Part shown: piece by piece, positions 15,255 through 24,334 of the stretch
Layout: each line of letters opens with the position of its first letter
Position numbering within the stretch: position 1 is the first letter of the stretch
Source: Paenibacillus oleatilyticus
GTDB lineage: Bacteria; Bacillota; Bacilli; Paenibacillales; NBRC-103111
DNA length: 48,032 nucleotides
NCBI RefSeq assembly: GCF_018998565.1
Contig: NZ_JAHNZO010000046.1
Location: forward strand, 1-48,032
Reading direction: 5' to 3'
Made by a program: the position numbers and the translations under genes
Notes under the pieces: model-generated
Databases searched by the model: none
Seen by the model: only the letters and a program-made list of their open reading frames with translations
What the model was told of the DNA's origin: nothing

Positions 15255-15880
15255 AGATAGCTTCTATCGGTTCGGGAAATATGGGCGGAACCTTGGGAAA
15301 AAGGTGGGCAGCGCACGGGCATCAAGTCATGTTCGGCTCGCGCGACCCGCAAAGCGATAGGATACGCACACTGCTCCAGGAGGCCGGAACCAACGCTCAA
15401 GCAGGAACGGTGCAGGAAGCCGCTGCCTTTGGCGAGGTGATTCTTCTGGCAGTTCTCCCTTCCGATGTGGAACGCGTCCTTGAAGAAGCAGGGGATCTGG
15501 ACAATAAAATCCTCATCAACTGCACAAACCGCTTTGACGGAAAATCCGCGGACATGGAAGTCCAACGACTGGCACAAAACGCCCGTATCGTTCGGGCTTA
15601 TCACACCCTGCCCTGGGAAGTATTGGCGAACCCTCAATACGGAACGGGCAACGCAACTGCGTTTCTGAGCGGCGATGATGCCGAGGCCAAAGAAATCGTT
15701 GCCCGACTGTCCCGCGACATCGGCCTCGATCCGGTGGACGTGGGCGATTCGGCCAGCATGGAGAAGATAGAAGCAGCTATAGGGACGCTTTGGAGCATAC
15801 TCTCTCCTCAATTTGGACGCGATTACGGTTTGCGGATATTAAGGCGGGGTATGGACAACCCGGTTCTAAGCGGAAGTTAG
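15251..15880 (+). CDS. NADPH-dependent F420-reductase-like NAD(P)-binding protein
   Basis: 209 residues: MKIASIGSGNMGGTLGKRWA is the dinucleotide-binding loop of the F420H2:NADP oxidoreductase-like group, followed by HQVMFGSRD (NADP 2'-phosphate-type SR) and ILLAVLPSDVE. Outside actinobacteria and archaea these proteins probably reduce other substrates, and the true reaction is unknown. AAGGAGG lies 7 bases ahead of the ATG, which overlaps the MerR stop (ATGA). It is most likely the target gene of that regulator. A strong hairpin terminator follows. Confidence 0.87.
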   Translation: MKIASIGSGNMGGTLGKRWAAHGHQVMFGSRDPQSDRIRTLLQEAGTNAQAGTVQEAAAFGEVILLAVLPSDVERVLEEAGDLDNKILINCTNRFDGKSADMEVQRLAQNARIVRAYHTLPWEVLANPQYGTGNATAFLSGDDAEAKEIVARLSRDIGLDPVDVGDSASMEKIEAAIGTLWSILSPQFGRDYGLRILRRGMDNPVLSGS

Positions 15881-15912
15881 CGGAAATCAAGCGCCTATAT
15901 GATCGTCAATCC

Positions 15913-15947
15913 AAGACAAGCCCGGCAAGCAGAGGGCTTGTCTTTGT
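15913..15947 (+). terminator. terminator of merR-reductase operon
   Basis: Perfect 11-bp stem AAGACAAGCCC (15913-15923) and GGGCTTGTCTT (15934-15944) with a 10-base loop and a short T stretch, 33 bases after the stop. Confidence 0.75.
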
Positions 15948-16068
15948 GCATACCCCGAGCGCAATAATCCGTTCGGCCTCCCGCTTGACTTGCTATCCCG
16001 CTTGGAAGCCTCTATGCTGGAAGTAACAGACTTAACCGAACCATTCCGACTTCGATGGAGGTGCCGCC

Positions 16069-16764
16069 ATGAAACTGTTGATCGCGGAGGACGATACGTC
16101 CGTTTGCGAAATGCTGCATTTGTTTTTTCAAAAAGAACAGTACGATACAACCTTCGTTCATGACGGGCTTAGCGCTCAGGACCAGCTTGACCGGTACACA
16201 TGGGATTTTGTCATCCTGGACTGGATGCTTCCCGGCAAGGATGGACTGGCCCTATGCAGAGATATACGCCGTAAAGGGGAAACGCCGGTCATCCTGCTTA
16301 CGGCACGGGATCAGGAGCAGGACCGGATTATGGGGCTGGAGCTCGGTGCCGACGATTACGTCAGCAAGCCGTTCAGCCCGATGGAGCTGATCGCCCGCAT
16401 GAAAGCCGTGCTTCGCCGGTACCATCGAGGCGGCGGGGCTGAGGCAGAAGGGGCGGCCGAGCCGCATGAGCTGCTTAAGCACAAGACGATTGTCGTCAAC
16501 CTGTCCTCCCGGACCGCCACCGTCGGCGGGAATACGATCAGCAACTTAACGCCGAAGGAATTCGACCTGCTCTCGCTGTTCGTCCGGTATCCCAGACGCG
16601 TCTTTACCCGCGAACAGCTGCTGGAAAGCGTGTGGGGCTACGATTATTTGGGCGAAGAGCGCACGGTCGATGTCCATATCAAGCGGCTGCGCAACAAGGT
16701 GTCTTCGCCGGAGCATCCGCTGATCGTGACCGTCTGGGGCGTGGGCTACAAGCTGGAGGAATGA
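16069..16764 (+). CDS. OmpR/PhoB family response regulator
   Basis: 231 residues: receiver with acidic pocket EDD (7-9), acceptor Asp51 in LDWMLPG and the switch Lys in YVSKPFSPMEL, then a winged-helix DNA-binding domain (about 130-231) with LTPKEFDLLSLFVRYPRRVF, RTVDVHIKRLRNKV and VWGVGYKLEE. It overlaps the histidine kinase gene by 4 bases and is its partner. A Gly/Ala/Glu-rich linker joins the domains. The regulon is not evident; nothing beyond the kinase follows on this strand. Confidence 0.93.
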   Translation: MKLLIAEDDTSVCEMLHLFFQKEQYDTTFVHDGLSAQDQLDRYTWDFVILDWMLPGKDGLALCRDIRRKGETPVILLTARDQEQDRIMGLELGADDYVSKPFSPMELIARMKAVLRRYHRGGGAEAEGAAEPHELLKHKTIVVNLSSRTATVGGNTISNLTPKEFDLLSLFVRYPRRVFTREQLLESVWGYDYLGEERTVDVHIKRLRNKVSSPEHPLIVTVWGVGYKLEE

Positions 16765-16766
16765 CA

Positions 16767-18245
16767 ATGAAGCTGAGCCATCTGCGGCCGCGCTTCCGGT
16801 TTACGTTTTTCCAGCGGCAGTTTCTATCCCATCTTCTTCTGTCCATGCTCATTCTCGTCCTGCTGGCGGCCGGGTTTACTTACTATATGAAGGAGCGAAC
16901 GTTCGACAACGAGACGGAAGAACTGGCCAGCGTCTCCAAAGGAATCGTACGCCTGCTCGCAAGAGAAGGGGAAGACCCGACCAGCGCGCTTCAAGCGTAT
17001 CGCACCCTGCTGGCCGAGCGCCGGACGTCGTTCATCCTGCTGGACCAAGCCGGCGAAATCGCTTATCGCGATCCGAGGATGCCCGGCGCACTGCGCGGCA
17101 AGGCATTCTTGGACGAACTGCGGTCGCACATGTCCGACACCAAGAACAACGAAAGCTTCATCGTCGAACGCGGAGCCGAGGAGCCGTGGGTCGTCGTTTA
17201 CAGGCAAACCAAGCTGAAGCCGCAAAAAACCGAGCTGCACCTCTTCGTCTTTTCCCCGCTTCACGGCATCCAAGAGACGATGGAGGCGCTTAACCAAGCG
17301 CTGATCTATATGATCGTCGTTATTTTCGTACTAGCCGTCGCGGTCAGTTGGATATTCTCCCGAAGCATGAGTATGAGTATTCTGTCACTGCGCCGAACGA
17401 CCCGCCAAATTGCTGCGGGAGATTATGCCGCCCGATCCACGGTGCGCCGGTCGGACGAGTTGGGCGAGCTCGCAGGCGACTTCAACTCCATGGCCCAGCA
17501 GCTCGAGCTCGCCCTGCATAAGCTGCAGCAGTTCGAGACGCGGCGCCGCCATTTTATTATGGACGTGACGCACGAGCTGCGCACGCCGCTTACCTCGATC
17601 CGCGGCATCATCGAAGGGCTGAAGAACGATCTCGTTCACTCGCCGGAGGAGCGGACCAATTATTACGGCATCATCGAGAAGGAAACGTTCCGCCTGATCC
17701 GGCTCATTAACGGGCTGCTTGACATGGAGAAAATCGAAAGCGGCCTCATCACGCTGAACAAAAAACGGACGCCGCTCAAAGATCTGTTCGAAATCGTTCA
17801 CGAGTCGCTCGAAGTGTTGATTGAAGAGAAGCGCCTGCACATTCTTATCGAATGCGGGCCGGACCTGCAGGTGTATGCCGACTACGACCGGCTTATGCAA
17901 ATTCTCATCAATCTGGTCAAAAACAGCATCCAATTTACGGCATACGGCACGATCCGCCTGACCGGCTCCGAAACGGAAACGCATACCGTGATCGTGATTG
18001 CGGATACCGGCCGCGGCATGTCCGAGGAGGAGCTGTCCCTCATCTGGGAGCGGTTCTACAAGGCCGATCCGTCCCGGTCCAAGAGCAACAGCGAGACCGG
18101 ACTCGGCCTGTCTATCGTCAAGCAGCTGGTCGAAGCCCATGCAGGCACGATCGAAGCGGACAGCACGCCCGGCATCGGCACCACGTTCACGATCGCCCTT
18201 CCCAAAACCGACCAAGCCGCATCCAAGGACGGCGAAGCGGGATAA
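16767..18245 (+). CDS. sensor histidine kinase (HAMP-HisKA-HATPase)
   Basis: 492 residues: membrane segment about 20-40, an extracellular region about 41-172, a second membrane segment about 178-198, HAMP, then HisKA with phosphoacceptor His269 in DVTHELRTPLTS, and an ATPase domain with NLVKNSIQF (N box), DTGRGM (G1) and ETGLGLSIVKQL (G2). The ATG at 16767 lies 7 bases after GGAGG; an ATG at 16761 overlapping the regulator stop is the alternative. It forms a two-gene operon with the regulator. The signal is unknown. Confidence 0.93.
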   Translation: MKLSHLRPRFRFTFFQRQFLSHLLLSMLILVLLAAGFTYYMKERTFDNETEELASVSKGIVRLLAREGEDPTSALQAYRTLLAERRTSFILLDQAGEIAYRDPRMPGALRGKAFLDELRSHMSDTKNNESFIVERGAEEPWVVVYRQTKLKPQKTELHLFVFSPLHGIQETMEALNQALIYMIVVIFVLAVAVSWIFSRSMSMSILSLRRTTRQIAAGDYAARSTVRRSDELGELAGDFNSMAQQLELALHKLQQFETRRRHFIMDVTHELRTPLTSIRGIIEGLKNDLVHSPEERTNYYGIIEKETFRLIRLINGLLDMEKIESGLITLNKKRTPLKDLFEIVHESLEVLIEEKRLHILIECGPDLQVYADYDRLMQILINLVKNSIQFTAYGTIRLTGSETETHTVIVIADTGRGMSEEELSLIWERFYKADPSRSKSNSETGLGLSIVKQLVEAHAGTIEADSTPGIGTTFTIALPKTDQAASKDGEAG

Positions 18246-18287
18246 CGCGGATACCGGGGAGCTGCGCAAGGCCCTCCCTCATAACGA

Positions 18288-18313
18288 ACGGACGGCTGCT
18301 CAGAGCCGTCCGT
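18288..18313. terminator. bidirectional hairpin between convergent genes
   Basis: Perfect 10-bp stem ACGGACGGCT (18288-18297) and AGCCGTCCGT (18304-18313) with a 6-base loop. It covers the last codons of the minus-strand YheC/D gene and follows the kinase on the plus strand. The T tract is weak on both sides. Confidence 0.55.
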
Positions 18314-19073
18314 AAGCTTTTGCGTACCGGTAAATTCTCGCGAAGATCCGCTTATCCTTCAGCTTTCGGAATATATAAGGGTCGGGAGCCGTGTTAATCT
18401 CCAAAATCCATGGATGCAGCTTCTGGTCCAGTGCGACGTCCAGCCCGATTTCCTTAAGCCTTCTATACTTAATACGAAGCTGCCGTGCAACGGAAGTGCC
18501 AAGTCTGCGCAGCCCTGAGGTTAATCTTGTCTTTTCAGCGCCACTGGCATGCCCTTGCAGCAAAACCTCTACGGGTTTGAGCTTTCCTCCGTTATGCACA
18601 TTGGTCACGACCTTCCCCGGTGCAGCGACGCGCCCGATCAATCCTGTCGTCTGCCAGTTCCCGGTCGGAGTCTTTTGCACCATGACGCGAAGATCGAAGC
18701 GCCGCTTCCTATATTTAAGCAGATGAATGCCTTTTTGCACCAAGTACATCCGTTTTCGGGTCAATCCCACGATATGTCTGTATAAGTCATCGTAATGAGT
18801 AAAAGTGTGAATCTTCGTTCCGATATGGCAGCGATAAGATGCGCCCCCTTCGCCGGCCAGCCGCTCCACCCGCATCACGCCGATGCCGTAAGTGCCGCTG
18901 TTTGGCTTGACATAGACCATGCCGTATCGGCTCAGCATCCCCCTCAAGCTTTCGCGGTTCAGCTTGCGCGTCTCGGGGATGTATTTGGCCAGCTTTCGGT
19001 TCGGAATCACCGCCTGAGTTTTGGCCCATTTGCTCACGATGTAGCTGCTGTAATTCGGTTTGCTCTTCTTCAT
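18300..19073 (-). CDS. YheC/YheD family spore-coat-associated ATP-grasp protein
   Basis: 257 residues resembling the ATP-grasp part of Bacillus YheC/YheD: YVKPNSGTYGIGVMRVER (nucleotide-binding loop), KRRFDLRVMVQ, GLIGRVAAPGKVVTNVHNGG and WILEINTAPDP (metal-binding Glu/Asn). These proteins are linked to the endospore coat; no reaction has been shown that I know of. The ATG at 19073 is chosen for an AGGTGG 5 bases upstream; a GTG at 19082 is the alternative. It is convergent with the kinase gene and shares a hairpin with its end. Confidence 0.87.
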   Translation of the reverse strand: MKKSKPNYSSYIVSKWAKTQAVIPNRKLAKYIPETRKLNRESLRGMLSRYGMVYVKPNSGTYGIGVMRVERLAGEGGASYRCHIGTKIHTFTHYDDLYRHIVGLTRKRMYLVQKGIHLLKYRKRRFDLRVMVQKTPTGNWQTTGLIGRVAAPGKVVTNVHNGGKLKPVEVLLQGHASGAEKTRLTSGLRRLGTSVARQLRIKYRRLKEIGLDVALDQKLHPWILEINTAPDPYIFRKLKDKRIFARIYRYAKAYGRL

Positions 19074-19346
19074 TTCATCCACCTTTCTTCCTTCGGCCGG
19101 AGAACGGTTGGCACCAGGCTGCCCCCATCTTCCTCTGCAGCGCCTTTGACGAACCTTCTGCTCCCGCTATCCGGTTCCTCTGAGCCTGAATCTGTCCTCG
19201 TTCGTCCACCATAGTGTATGCCCCCCGCCACAGCATGGTCAGGTATAGAGGCCTACGATAGGTGGCCCGAGCAGGCAAAGACCGGCGGTACGGCCGATTT
19301 TCCGCAAAAAAAGGCAGCTGCCGCGATGCAGGCAACTGCTTCAAAA

Positions 19347-19934
19347 CTACGATTTATAGCCGAGCTTGCGCTCGATTTTTGCAAAAAACGACAACCCCGC
19401 GGCCAACCCTCGTCGGGCGAGCGTCCATTGGGTGAACAGCTTGTTGACGGCTACGGCGGAGCCGATGCCAAGCAGTGCTCCGACGGTTACGTCTATCGGA
19501 TAATGGACGCCGGTCCAGATCCGGGACAAAGCGATCAATGCGGCCAGTGCAAGCCAGACGTATCCGTCCTTACGACGGTACAGCCAGATCGAGGTGGCGA
19601 TGACAAAAGCGCCGATGGCATGGCTGCTGGGAAACGACGCATTGGCCGCATGCTCGATCAGCTGATGAACCTCGTGGCTGACGAACGGCCGGTTCCGGTA
19701 AAACAACATGCCGATCAGCGAACCGATCCCCATCGCCACAACAGCGGAACAGAGCGCTTTGGCCACCATCCGGCGGTTCTCTTGCTTTCGGGTAAACCAG
19801 TACACGAGGATGCCCAAATAAAAGAAATATTCCGCATATTCCGCGAAAAAGCGCATCCATACGTTGAGCGTCGTATGATCGACAGCCAAGCCGTTGATCA
19901 TTTCAAATAAATCATAGTCCCATTTCAATAACAT
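19347..19934 (-). CDS. PAP2 family phosphatase, probable undecaprenyl-diphosphatase (BcrC-like)
   Basis: 195 residues with five or six membrane segments and the three-part PAP2 signature: FYRNRPF (end of KX6RP), FPSSHAIG (PSGH-type) and SRIWTGVHYPIDV (SRX5HX3D). It probably dephosphorylates undecaprenyl pyrophosphate outside the membrane, recycling the carrier lipid and giving bacitracin tolerance. GAGGAGAG precedes the ATG. It lies 33 bases after the histidine kinase on the same strand, so the two-component system may control it. Confidence 0.87.
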   Translation of the reverse strand: MLLKWDYDLFEMINGLAVDHTTLNVWMRFFAEYAEYFFYLGILVYWFTRKQENRRMVAKALCSAVVAMGIGSLIGMLFYRNRPFVSHEVHQLIEHAANASFPSSHAIGAFVIATSIWLYRRKDGYVWLALAALIALSRIWTGVHYPIDVTVGALLGIGSAVAVNKLFTQWTLARRGLAAGLSFFAKIERKLGYKS

Positions 19935-19967
19935 ACGCGATCTCTCCTCTTCCCGTTATCCGATCCG

Positions 19968-21377
19968 TTAACGGCTGAACGGCAATTGTACCGTCACCGT
20001 CGTTCCCTGGTTCTCTTCGCTTTCCAAACGTATGTCCCCATGATACTTCTCGACGAGCCGCTTGGCGATCGAAAGTCCCAGACCGCTGCCGCCGCGTTTG
20101 CGGCTGCGGGCTTTGTCCACCCGGTAAAACCGGTCGAACACGTGCTCCACTTCCTCTTTCGGAATGCCCATGCCGTAATCGCGGATGGCGATGCGCAGCA
20201 TCCTATCTTCTACCAAGACGGCTGAAACGTGGATTTTGTTTCGTTCGGTCGAATATTTCACTGCATTATCCAACAAAATCAACAAAATTTGTTTGATATG
20301 ATTGGGAACCAGCCGGATTTGGACGCCTTTCAGCGCATCCACATCCGTCGTAATCTCGAACTCGGGATGAACCACGGAGACGTTCTTTACGATTTGGGCG
20401 ATCGTTTCTCCCAGATCGAACAGCTCGATGGCGCCGTCCGGACTGGCATTTTCCGCGCGGGTAAGCTCCAGCAGCTCCTGCACGAGTCCCTTCAGACGTT
20501 CAAGCTCCTCTAGCGAAGCACTGAGCGATTCGTCCACAAGGACCGGGTCGTGCTTGCCCCAACGATTCAGCATCGACAAATGTCCGGAAATGATCGCAAT
20601 CGGGGTCCGCAGCTCATGCGAAGCGTCTTCTACGAATTGCTTTTGCTTGCGGAACGACGTTTCCAATTGATCCATCATCTCGTTGAACACATGAGCCAGC
20701 GCCGAAATCTCATCCTTATTGTCGTAAAAAGGCACCCGCTCCTGCAGCCCGTTCCGCTGGATTCTTCTCATCGTTTCCGTTATACATTGGACCGGTCTCA
20801 GCAGCCGGCTGGCCAGAAGCAAACCGCCCAGGCCGCTCAGCAGGATTCCGCCGATACCGCCCAGAATCATGACCAGCGTGATGACCCCTTCCAGCTCGTC
20901 GAACGTCTCCAGATTGCTGACGATTTCAATCGTGCCGCGGAATTTCTCCGATACGACCGGGGCGCGCAGAACGAGCAGATGCTCCTCTTGATGCCACACG
21001 CTTTCAAGCTCGACCTTCGTGACCGGCCGCGGCACGACCCAATCCTCCGGCAGCGCCGTAAGTACCGTCAGCACTGGCTTTCCCTCTCCGTCCAAAATCC
21101 GGATCAATTGATTTTTTTGATTGATGCTCTGAATGAAATGTCTGCTTCTGACGATTTGGCCGGCATCCAGTATATCGCTTTTTTCCGTAAAATAACTTTG
21201 CAGCTCGCCCATCGTTTTGCGCACCGATTCCACCTCGCGGCTGCTCATCCATTGGTTGATGCCTATATATTGAACGGCGTTGTAGACCGTAAACAAGACG
21301 AACAGCATGAAAGCCGACCATAAGGTCATTTGCCATTTGATCGGCAGCCGGGTGAAGCGCATTCGCAGCTTTTTCAT
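19968..21377 (-). CDS. sensor histidine kinase (HAMP-HisKA-HATPase)
   Basis: 469 residues: membrane segments about 17-38 and 165-190 flanking an extracellular domain, HAMP, HisKA with His254 in DASHELRTPIAIISGHLSML, and an ATPase domain with LLDNAVKYS, DYGMGIPKEEV and GSGLGLSIAKRL. The start overlaps the regulator stop as ATGA. It resembles ArlS/YkoH-type kinases. The PAP2 phosphatase follows on the same strand, suggesting an envelope-stress role, which is inference from position. Confidence 0.93.
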   Translation of the reverse strand: MKKLRMRFTRLPIKWQMTLWSAFMLFVLFTVYNAVQYIGINQWMSSREVESVRKTMGELQSYFTEKSDILDAGQIVRSRHFIQSINQKNQLIRILDGEGKPVLTVLTALPEDWVVPRPVTKVELESVWHQEEHLLVLRAPVVSEKFRGTIEIVSNLETFDELEGVITLVMILGGIGGILLSGLGGLLLASRLLRPVQCITETMRRIQRNGLQERVPFYDNKDEISALAHVFNEMMDQLETSFRKQKQFVEDASHELRTPIAIISGHLSMLNRWGKHDPVLVDESLSASLEELERLKGLVQELLELTRAENASPDGAIELFDLGETIAQIVKNVSVVHPEFEITTDVDALKGVQIRLVPNHIKQILLILLDNAVKYSTERNKIHVSAVLVEDRMLRIAIRDYGMGIPKEEVEHVFDRFYRVDKARSRKRGGSGLGLSIAKRLVEKYHGDIRLESEENQGTTVTVQLPFSR

Positions 21378-22054
21378 GACCGGATGACGTAGCCGATGCC
21401 GCGGACGGTTTGAATATAGCTCCGCTGCGCCGGATCGTCGATTTTGTTGCGCAAATAGCGGACGTACACATCGACCACGTTCGTTTCAACTTCGCAGTCG
21501 TATCCCCAGACCAGATCAAGCAGCATCGTCCGGCTTAATACCCTGTCCCTATGGGTCATAAGTACAAGCAGCAGCTCGTGTTCACGCTTGGTCAGGTCCA
21601 GTGGTACGCCAGCCTTGCTTACGGTTCTGGTCACCGGATCGATCCGAAGATCGCGATACGTCAATGCGTCTTCCGGTTCGGCCGTCCCCCGCTTGCTCCG
21701 CCGGAGCACCGCCCGAATCCGAGCCAGCAATTCCTCGATCGCGAACGGTTTCGGCAAGTAATCGTCCGCTCCGCTGTCCAGCCCCGATACGCGATCCATA
21801 ACGCTGTCGCGAGCCGTCAGTATAATGACAGGCGTCGCGAAGCCGGCACGGCGAATGCCGCGGCACACCTCGAAGCCGTGCAGTCCCGGCAGCATGGCAT
21901 CAAGCAGAATGGCGTCCCAGGCATCGCGGGTCGCGGTTTCCAGGCCTTCCTGACCGCTCCCGACGACGGTAATGGCATAGCCTTGGTGCATCAATTCCAA
22001 TTCCATAAAGCGGGCAAAATTTCGCTCGTCTTCCACGATAAGAATCCTTTTCAT
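21374..22054 (-). CDS. OmpR/PhoB family response regulator
   Basis: 226 residues beginning MKRILIVEDERNFARFMELE, with acceptor Asp52 in LLDAMLPG, Lys in YLPKPFAIEEL, and a winged helix with LTKREHELLLVL, VDVYVRYLRNKI and TVRGIGYVIR. The ATG at 22054 has GAGGGAACAGG upstream; a longer in-frame start is less likely because it adds sequence foreign to the family. First gene of the regulator-kinase-PAP2 operon. Confidence 0.93.
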   Translation of the reverse strand: MKRILIVEDERNFARFMELELMHQGYAITVVGSGQEGLETATRDAWDAILLDAMLPGLHGFEVCRGIRRAGFATPVIILTARDSVMDRVSGLDSGADDYLPKPFAIEELLARIRAVLRRSKRGTAEPEDALTYRDLRIDPVTRTVSKAGVPLDLTKREHELLLVLMTHRDRVLSRTMLLDLVWGYDCEVETNVVDVYVRYLRNKIDDPAQRSYIQTVRGIGYVIRS

Positions 22055-22199
22055 CCTGTTCCCTCTGGCTGCTCTTGAAATAGTAAAAAGCGGCAATGGT
22101 CTCGGTTCTATTATTGCCCCTCTGCCGCTGCTTTAACTATACACAACGAAGCTGAAAATTCGATGAGAAAAGAGAAAAATTTCGCTTCCGCTAAATCCC

Positions 22200-22252
22200 C
22201 TAAAAAAGCAAACGGCCGGCCGGGCTCCGTGTCCCAACTGACCGGCCATTCG
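22200..22252 (-). terminator. terminator after the 91-aa membrane protein
   Basis: Minus strand: AATGGCCGGTC pairs, with G-U wobbles, with GGCCGGCCGTT, and TTTGCTTTTTT follows. Confidence 0.7.
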
Positions 22253-22260
22253 AGGCGTCT

Positions 22261-22536
22261 CTAGCCTCCGTTCAAGGCAGCCCATACATTTTGGATAAAG
22301 GAGTAAGCAAGCGCGACCGCCATCGATCCTACCGAGATAATCACGTATAAACGAAACGGGTTTTTAATGCGGCTGGGGTAATGGTCCAGACGTTTGAGCG
22401 TTGATACCCCTTGGACGACGTCGAAATGATGAATCGCATCGTTAAAAGCCTTCCGGTCCTCCATAATCAACGTTCGGCTCGGCTGCGTAGCGTGCAGGGC
22501 GACATCTTCGTACGGATTGTATGGTTTGCTTTTCAT
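22261..22536 (-). CDS. hypothetical single-span membrane protein, 91 aa
   Basis: Not recognised. The N-terminal two thirds are soluble and polar (MKSKPYNPYEDVALHATQP, FNDAIHHFDVVQGVSTLKRL) and one hydrophobic segment lies at about 68-86 (LYVIISVGSMAVALAYSFI), so the protein is probably anchored with a cytoplasmic N terminus. GGGAGG lies 10 bases before the ATG at 22536, favouring it over an upstream in-frame start. It stands alone with its own terminator, between prfC and the two-component operon. Confidence 0.7.
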   Translation of the reverse strand: MKSKPYNPYEDVALHATQPSRTLIMEDRKAFNDAIHHFDVVQGVSTLKRLDHYPSRIKNPFRLYVIISVGSMAVALAYSFIQNVWAALNGG

Positions 22537-22607
22537 AACTAAGCATCCCTCCCGTTCCCATTCTCCTCCCACTGTATCCCTATTTTATCAAACTTAACCA
22601 CTCCCGG

Positions 22608-22657
22608 CAAAAAAAGAACAGCCCTTCGTTCGGCCACGTAGACCGCGAAGGGCTGTT
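22608..22657 (-). terminator. terminator of prfC
   Basis: Minus strand: perfect 12-bp stem AACAGCCCTTCG (22646-22657) and CGAAGGGCTGTT (22617-22628), followed by CTTTTTTT. Confidence 0.9.
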
Positions 22658-22676
22658 GTTTATCGGATCGGCACCA

Positions 22677-24260
22677 TTAGGGCGCGGTCTCCAAAAATTT
22701 CAGGTTCGGATTTTTCTCCATCGCCGTGCGCAGCGCGTATTCGTTCTCGAACAGCGCGACGTAATTGTCCTTCTTATCCTTCACCAGCTGCGAGTTGATC
22801 CGGAACTTGGCCGGATCGATGTCGTCGCCGACGAGCCAGCGCGCGAACTGGTAGGTCATCCGGGACAGCTGCACTTCGCTGCTGTACTCCGCTTTCATCC
22901 GGTATTCGAACACCTCGAATTGGAGCTGTCCGACGACGCCGAGAATCAAATCCTCGAAGCCGATCGTTTTGAATACCTGAATGGTGCCCTCTTCGGTCAG
23001 TTGGTCCACGCCCTTCTGGAACTGCTTGTGCTTCAGCGCGTTTTTGACCGTCACCTTGGAGAACAGCTCCGGGGAGAACGTCGGCAGCTCGTCGAATTCC
23101 AAGCCGCCGCCTTGGCACAGCGAATCCCCGATGCGGAAAATACCCGGGTCGAACAGCCCGATAATGTCGCCTGGATAAGCGTCCTCGACGATATCGCGGT
23201 CCTGCGCGAGAAATTGCTGCGGCTGCGCCAGCTTGATGTCTTTGCCGACCCGCACGTGCTTCACCGACATGCCCCGTTCGAATTTGCCGGAGCAAATCCG
23301 CAGGAAAGCGATCCGGTCGCGGTGAGCCGGGTTCATGTTTGCTTGAATTTTGAAAATGTAGCCGGAAAACTTCTCGTGCAGCGGATCGACCAAGCCTTCG
23401 TTGCTTTTGCGCGGCGTCGGTGTCGGAGCGAGCTGCAGAAAATTCTCAAGGAACGTCTGCACGCCGAAATTGTTGATCGCGCTGCCGAAGAATACGGGCG
23501 TCAGCTCGCCCTTCTGTACCTTCTCATAGTCGAATTCATCGCCCGCCACATCGAGCAGCTCCAAGTCCTGCACCAATTGGTCATAAAAAAATTCGCCTGC
23601 GATTTCTTTCACGACCGGGTCGTCATAGCCGCTCACTTTGCGCACTTGAATTTCTTTATGATCGTCGCCTTGGAACAGCTCGACCTGCGTCAGCTTCCGG
23701 TCGTACACGCCGCGAAATTGTTTACCCATCCCGATCGGCCAGTTCATCGGATACGAGCGGATACCGAGCACCTGCTCCAGCTCTTCGAGCAGATCGAACG
23801 GATTTTGGCCCTCGCGGTCCAGCTTGTTGATGAACGTGAAGATCGGAATGCCCCGCTTGCGGCACACCTGGAACAGCTTCTTCGTCTGGGCCTCGACCCC
23901 TTTAGCCGAGTCGATCAGCATGACGGCGCTGTCGGCCGCCGTTAGCGTCCGGTACGTGTCTTCGCTGAAGTCTTGGTGGCCCGGGGTGTCGAGAATATTG
24001 ACCCGATGTCCTTCATAATCGAACTGCATCACACTGGAGGTGACCGAAATCCCTCTTTGCTTCTCGATCTCCATCCAGTCGCTCGTCGCATGGCGGTTCG
24101 CTTTGCGCCCTTTGACCGTACCGGCCAGCCGAATCGCGCCTCCGAACAGCAGCAGCTTCTCGGTCAAGGTCGTCTTCCCCGCGTCGGGGTGGGAGATGAT
24201 AGCGAAGGTGCGCCGCTTCTGTACTTCTTCTTTTAATTTCTCGGATAATCCGGTGCTCAT
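22677..24260 (-). CDS. prfC: peptide chain release factor 3
   Basis: 527 residues of a translational GTPase: G1 HPDAGKTTLTEKL, G2/G3 ISVTSSVMQ and DTPGHQDFSEDTYRTL, G4 NKLD, then domain II and an RF3 C-terminal domain (FEVFEYRMKAEY, RMTYQFARW). RF3 recycles RF1/RF2 from ribosomes after peptide release. The ATG at 24260 is preceded by GAGGAAGG; an upstream TTG in frame overlaps that site and is rejected. It follows the metallophosphoesterase by 74 bases and may be co-transcribed with it. Confidence 0.95.
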   Translation of the reverse strand: MSTGLSEKLKEEVQKRRTFAIISHPDAGKTTLTEKLLLFGGAIRLAGTVKGRKANRHATSDWMEIEKQRGISVTSSVMQFDYEGHRVNILDTPGHQDFSEDTYRTLTAADSAVMLIDSAKGVEAQTKKLFQVCRKRGIPIFTFINKLDREGQNPFDLLEELEQVLGIRSYPMNWPIGMGKQFRGVYDRKLTQVELFQGDDHKEIQVRKVSGYDDPVVKEIAGEFFYDQLVQDLELLDVAGDEFDYEKVQKGELTPVFFGSAINNFGVQTFLENFLQLAPTPTPRKSNEGLVDPLHEKFSGYIFKIQANMNPAHRDRIAFLRICSGKFERGMSVKHVRVGKDIKLAQPQQFLAQDRDIVEDAYPGDIIGLFDPGIFRIGDSLCQGGGLEFDELPTFSPELFSKVTVKNALKHKQFQKGVDQLTEEGTIQVFKTIGFEDLILGVVGQLQFEVFEYRMKAEYSSEVQLSRMTYQFARWLVGDDIDPAKFRINSQLVKDKKDNYVALFENEYALRTAMEKNPNLKFLETAP

Positions 24261-24334
24261 ATCGGTTAATTCCTTCCTCAATCTTATTCGGTGATGCGGT
24301 CCGGAAGCTGCAGCAGCTTCATGTCACCGCAGGT

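Noticed and set aside
22656..23945. Long plus-strand frame (429 codons) opposite prfC
   Set aside because: Antisense shadow of a clear prfC; the product is rich in His, Arg and Leu, typical of a reverse frame in high-GC DNA.
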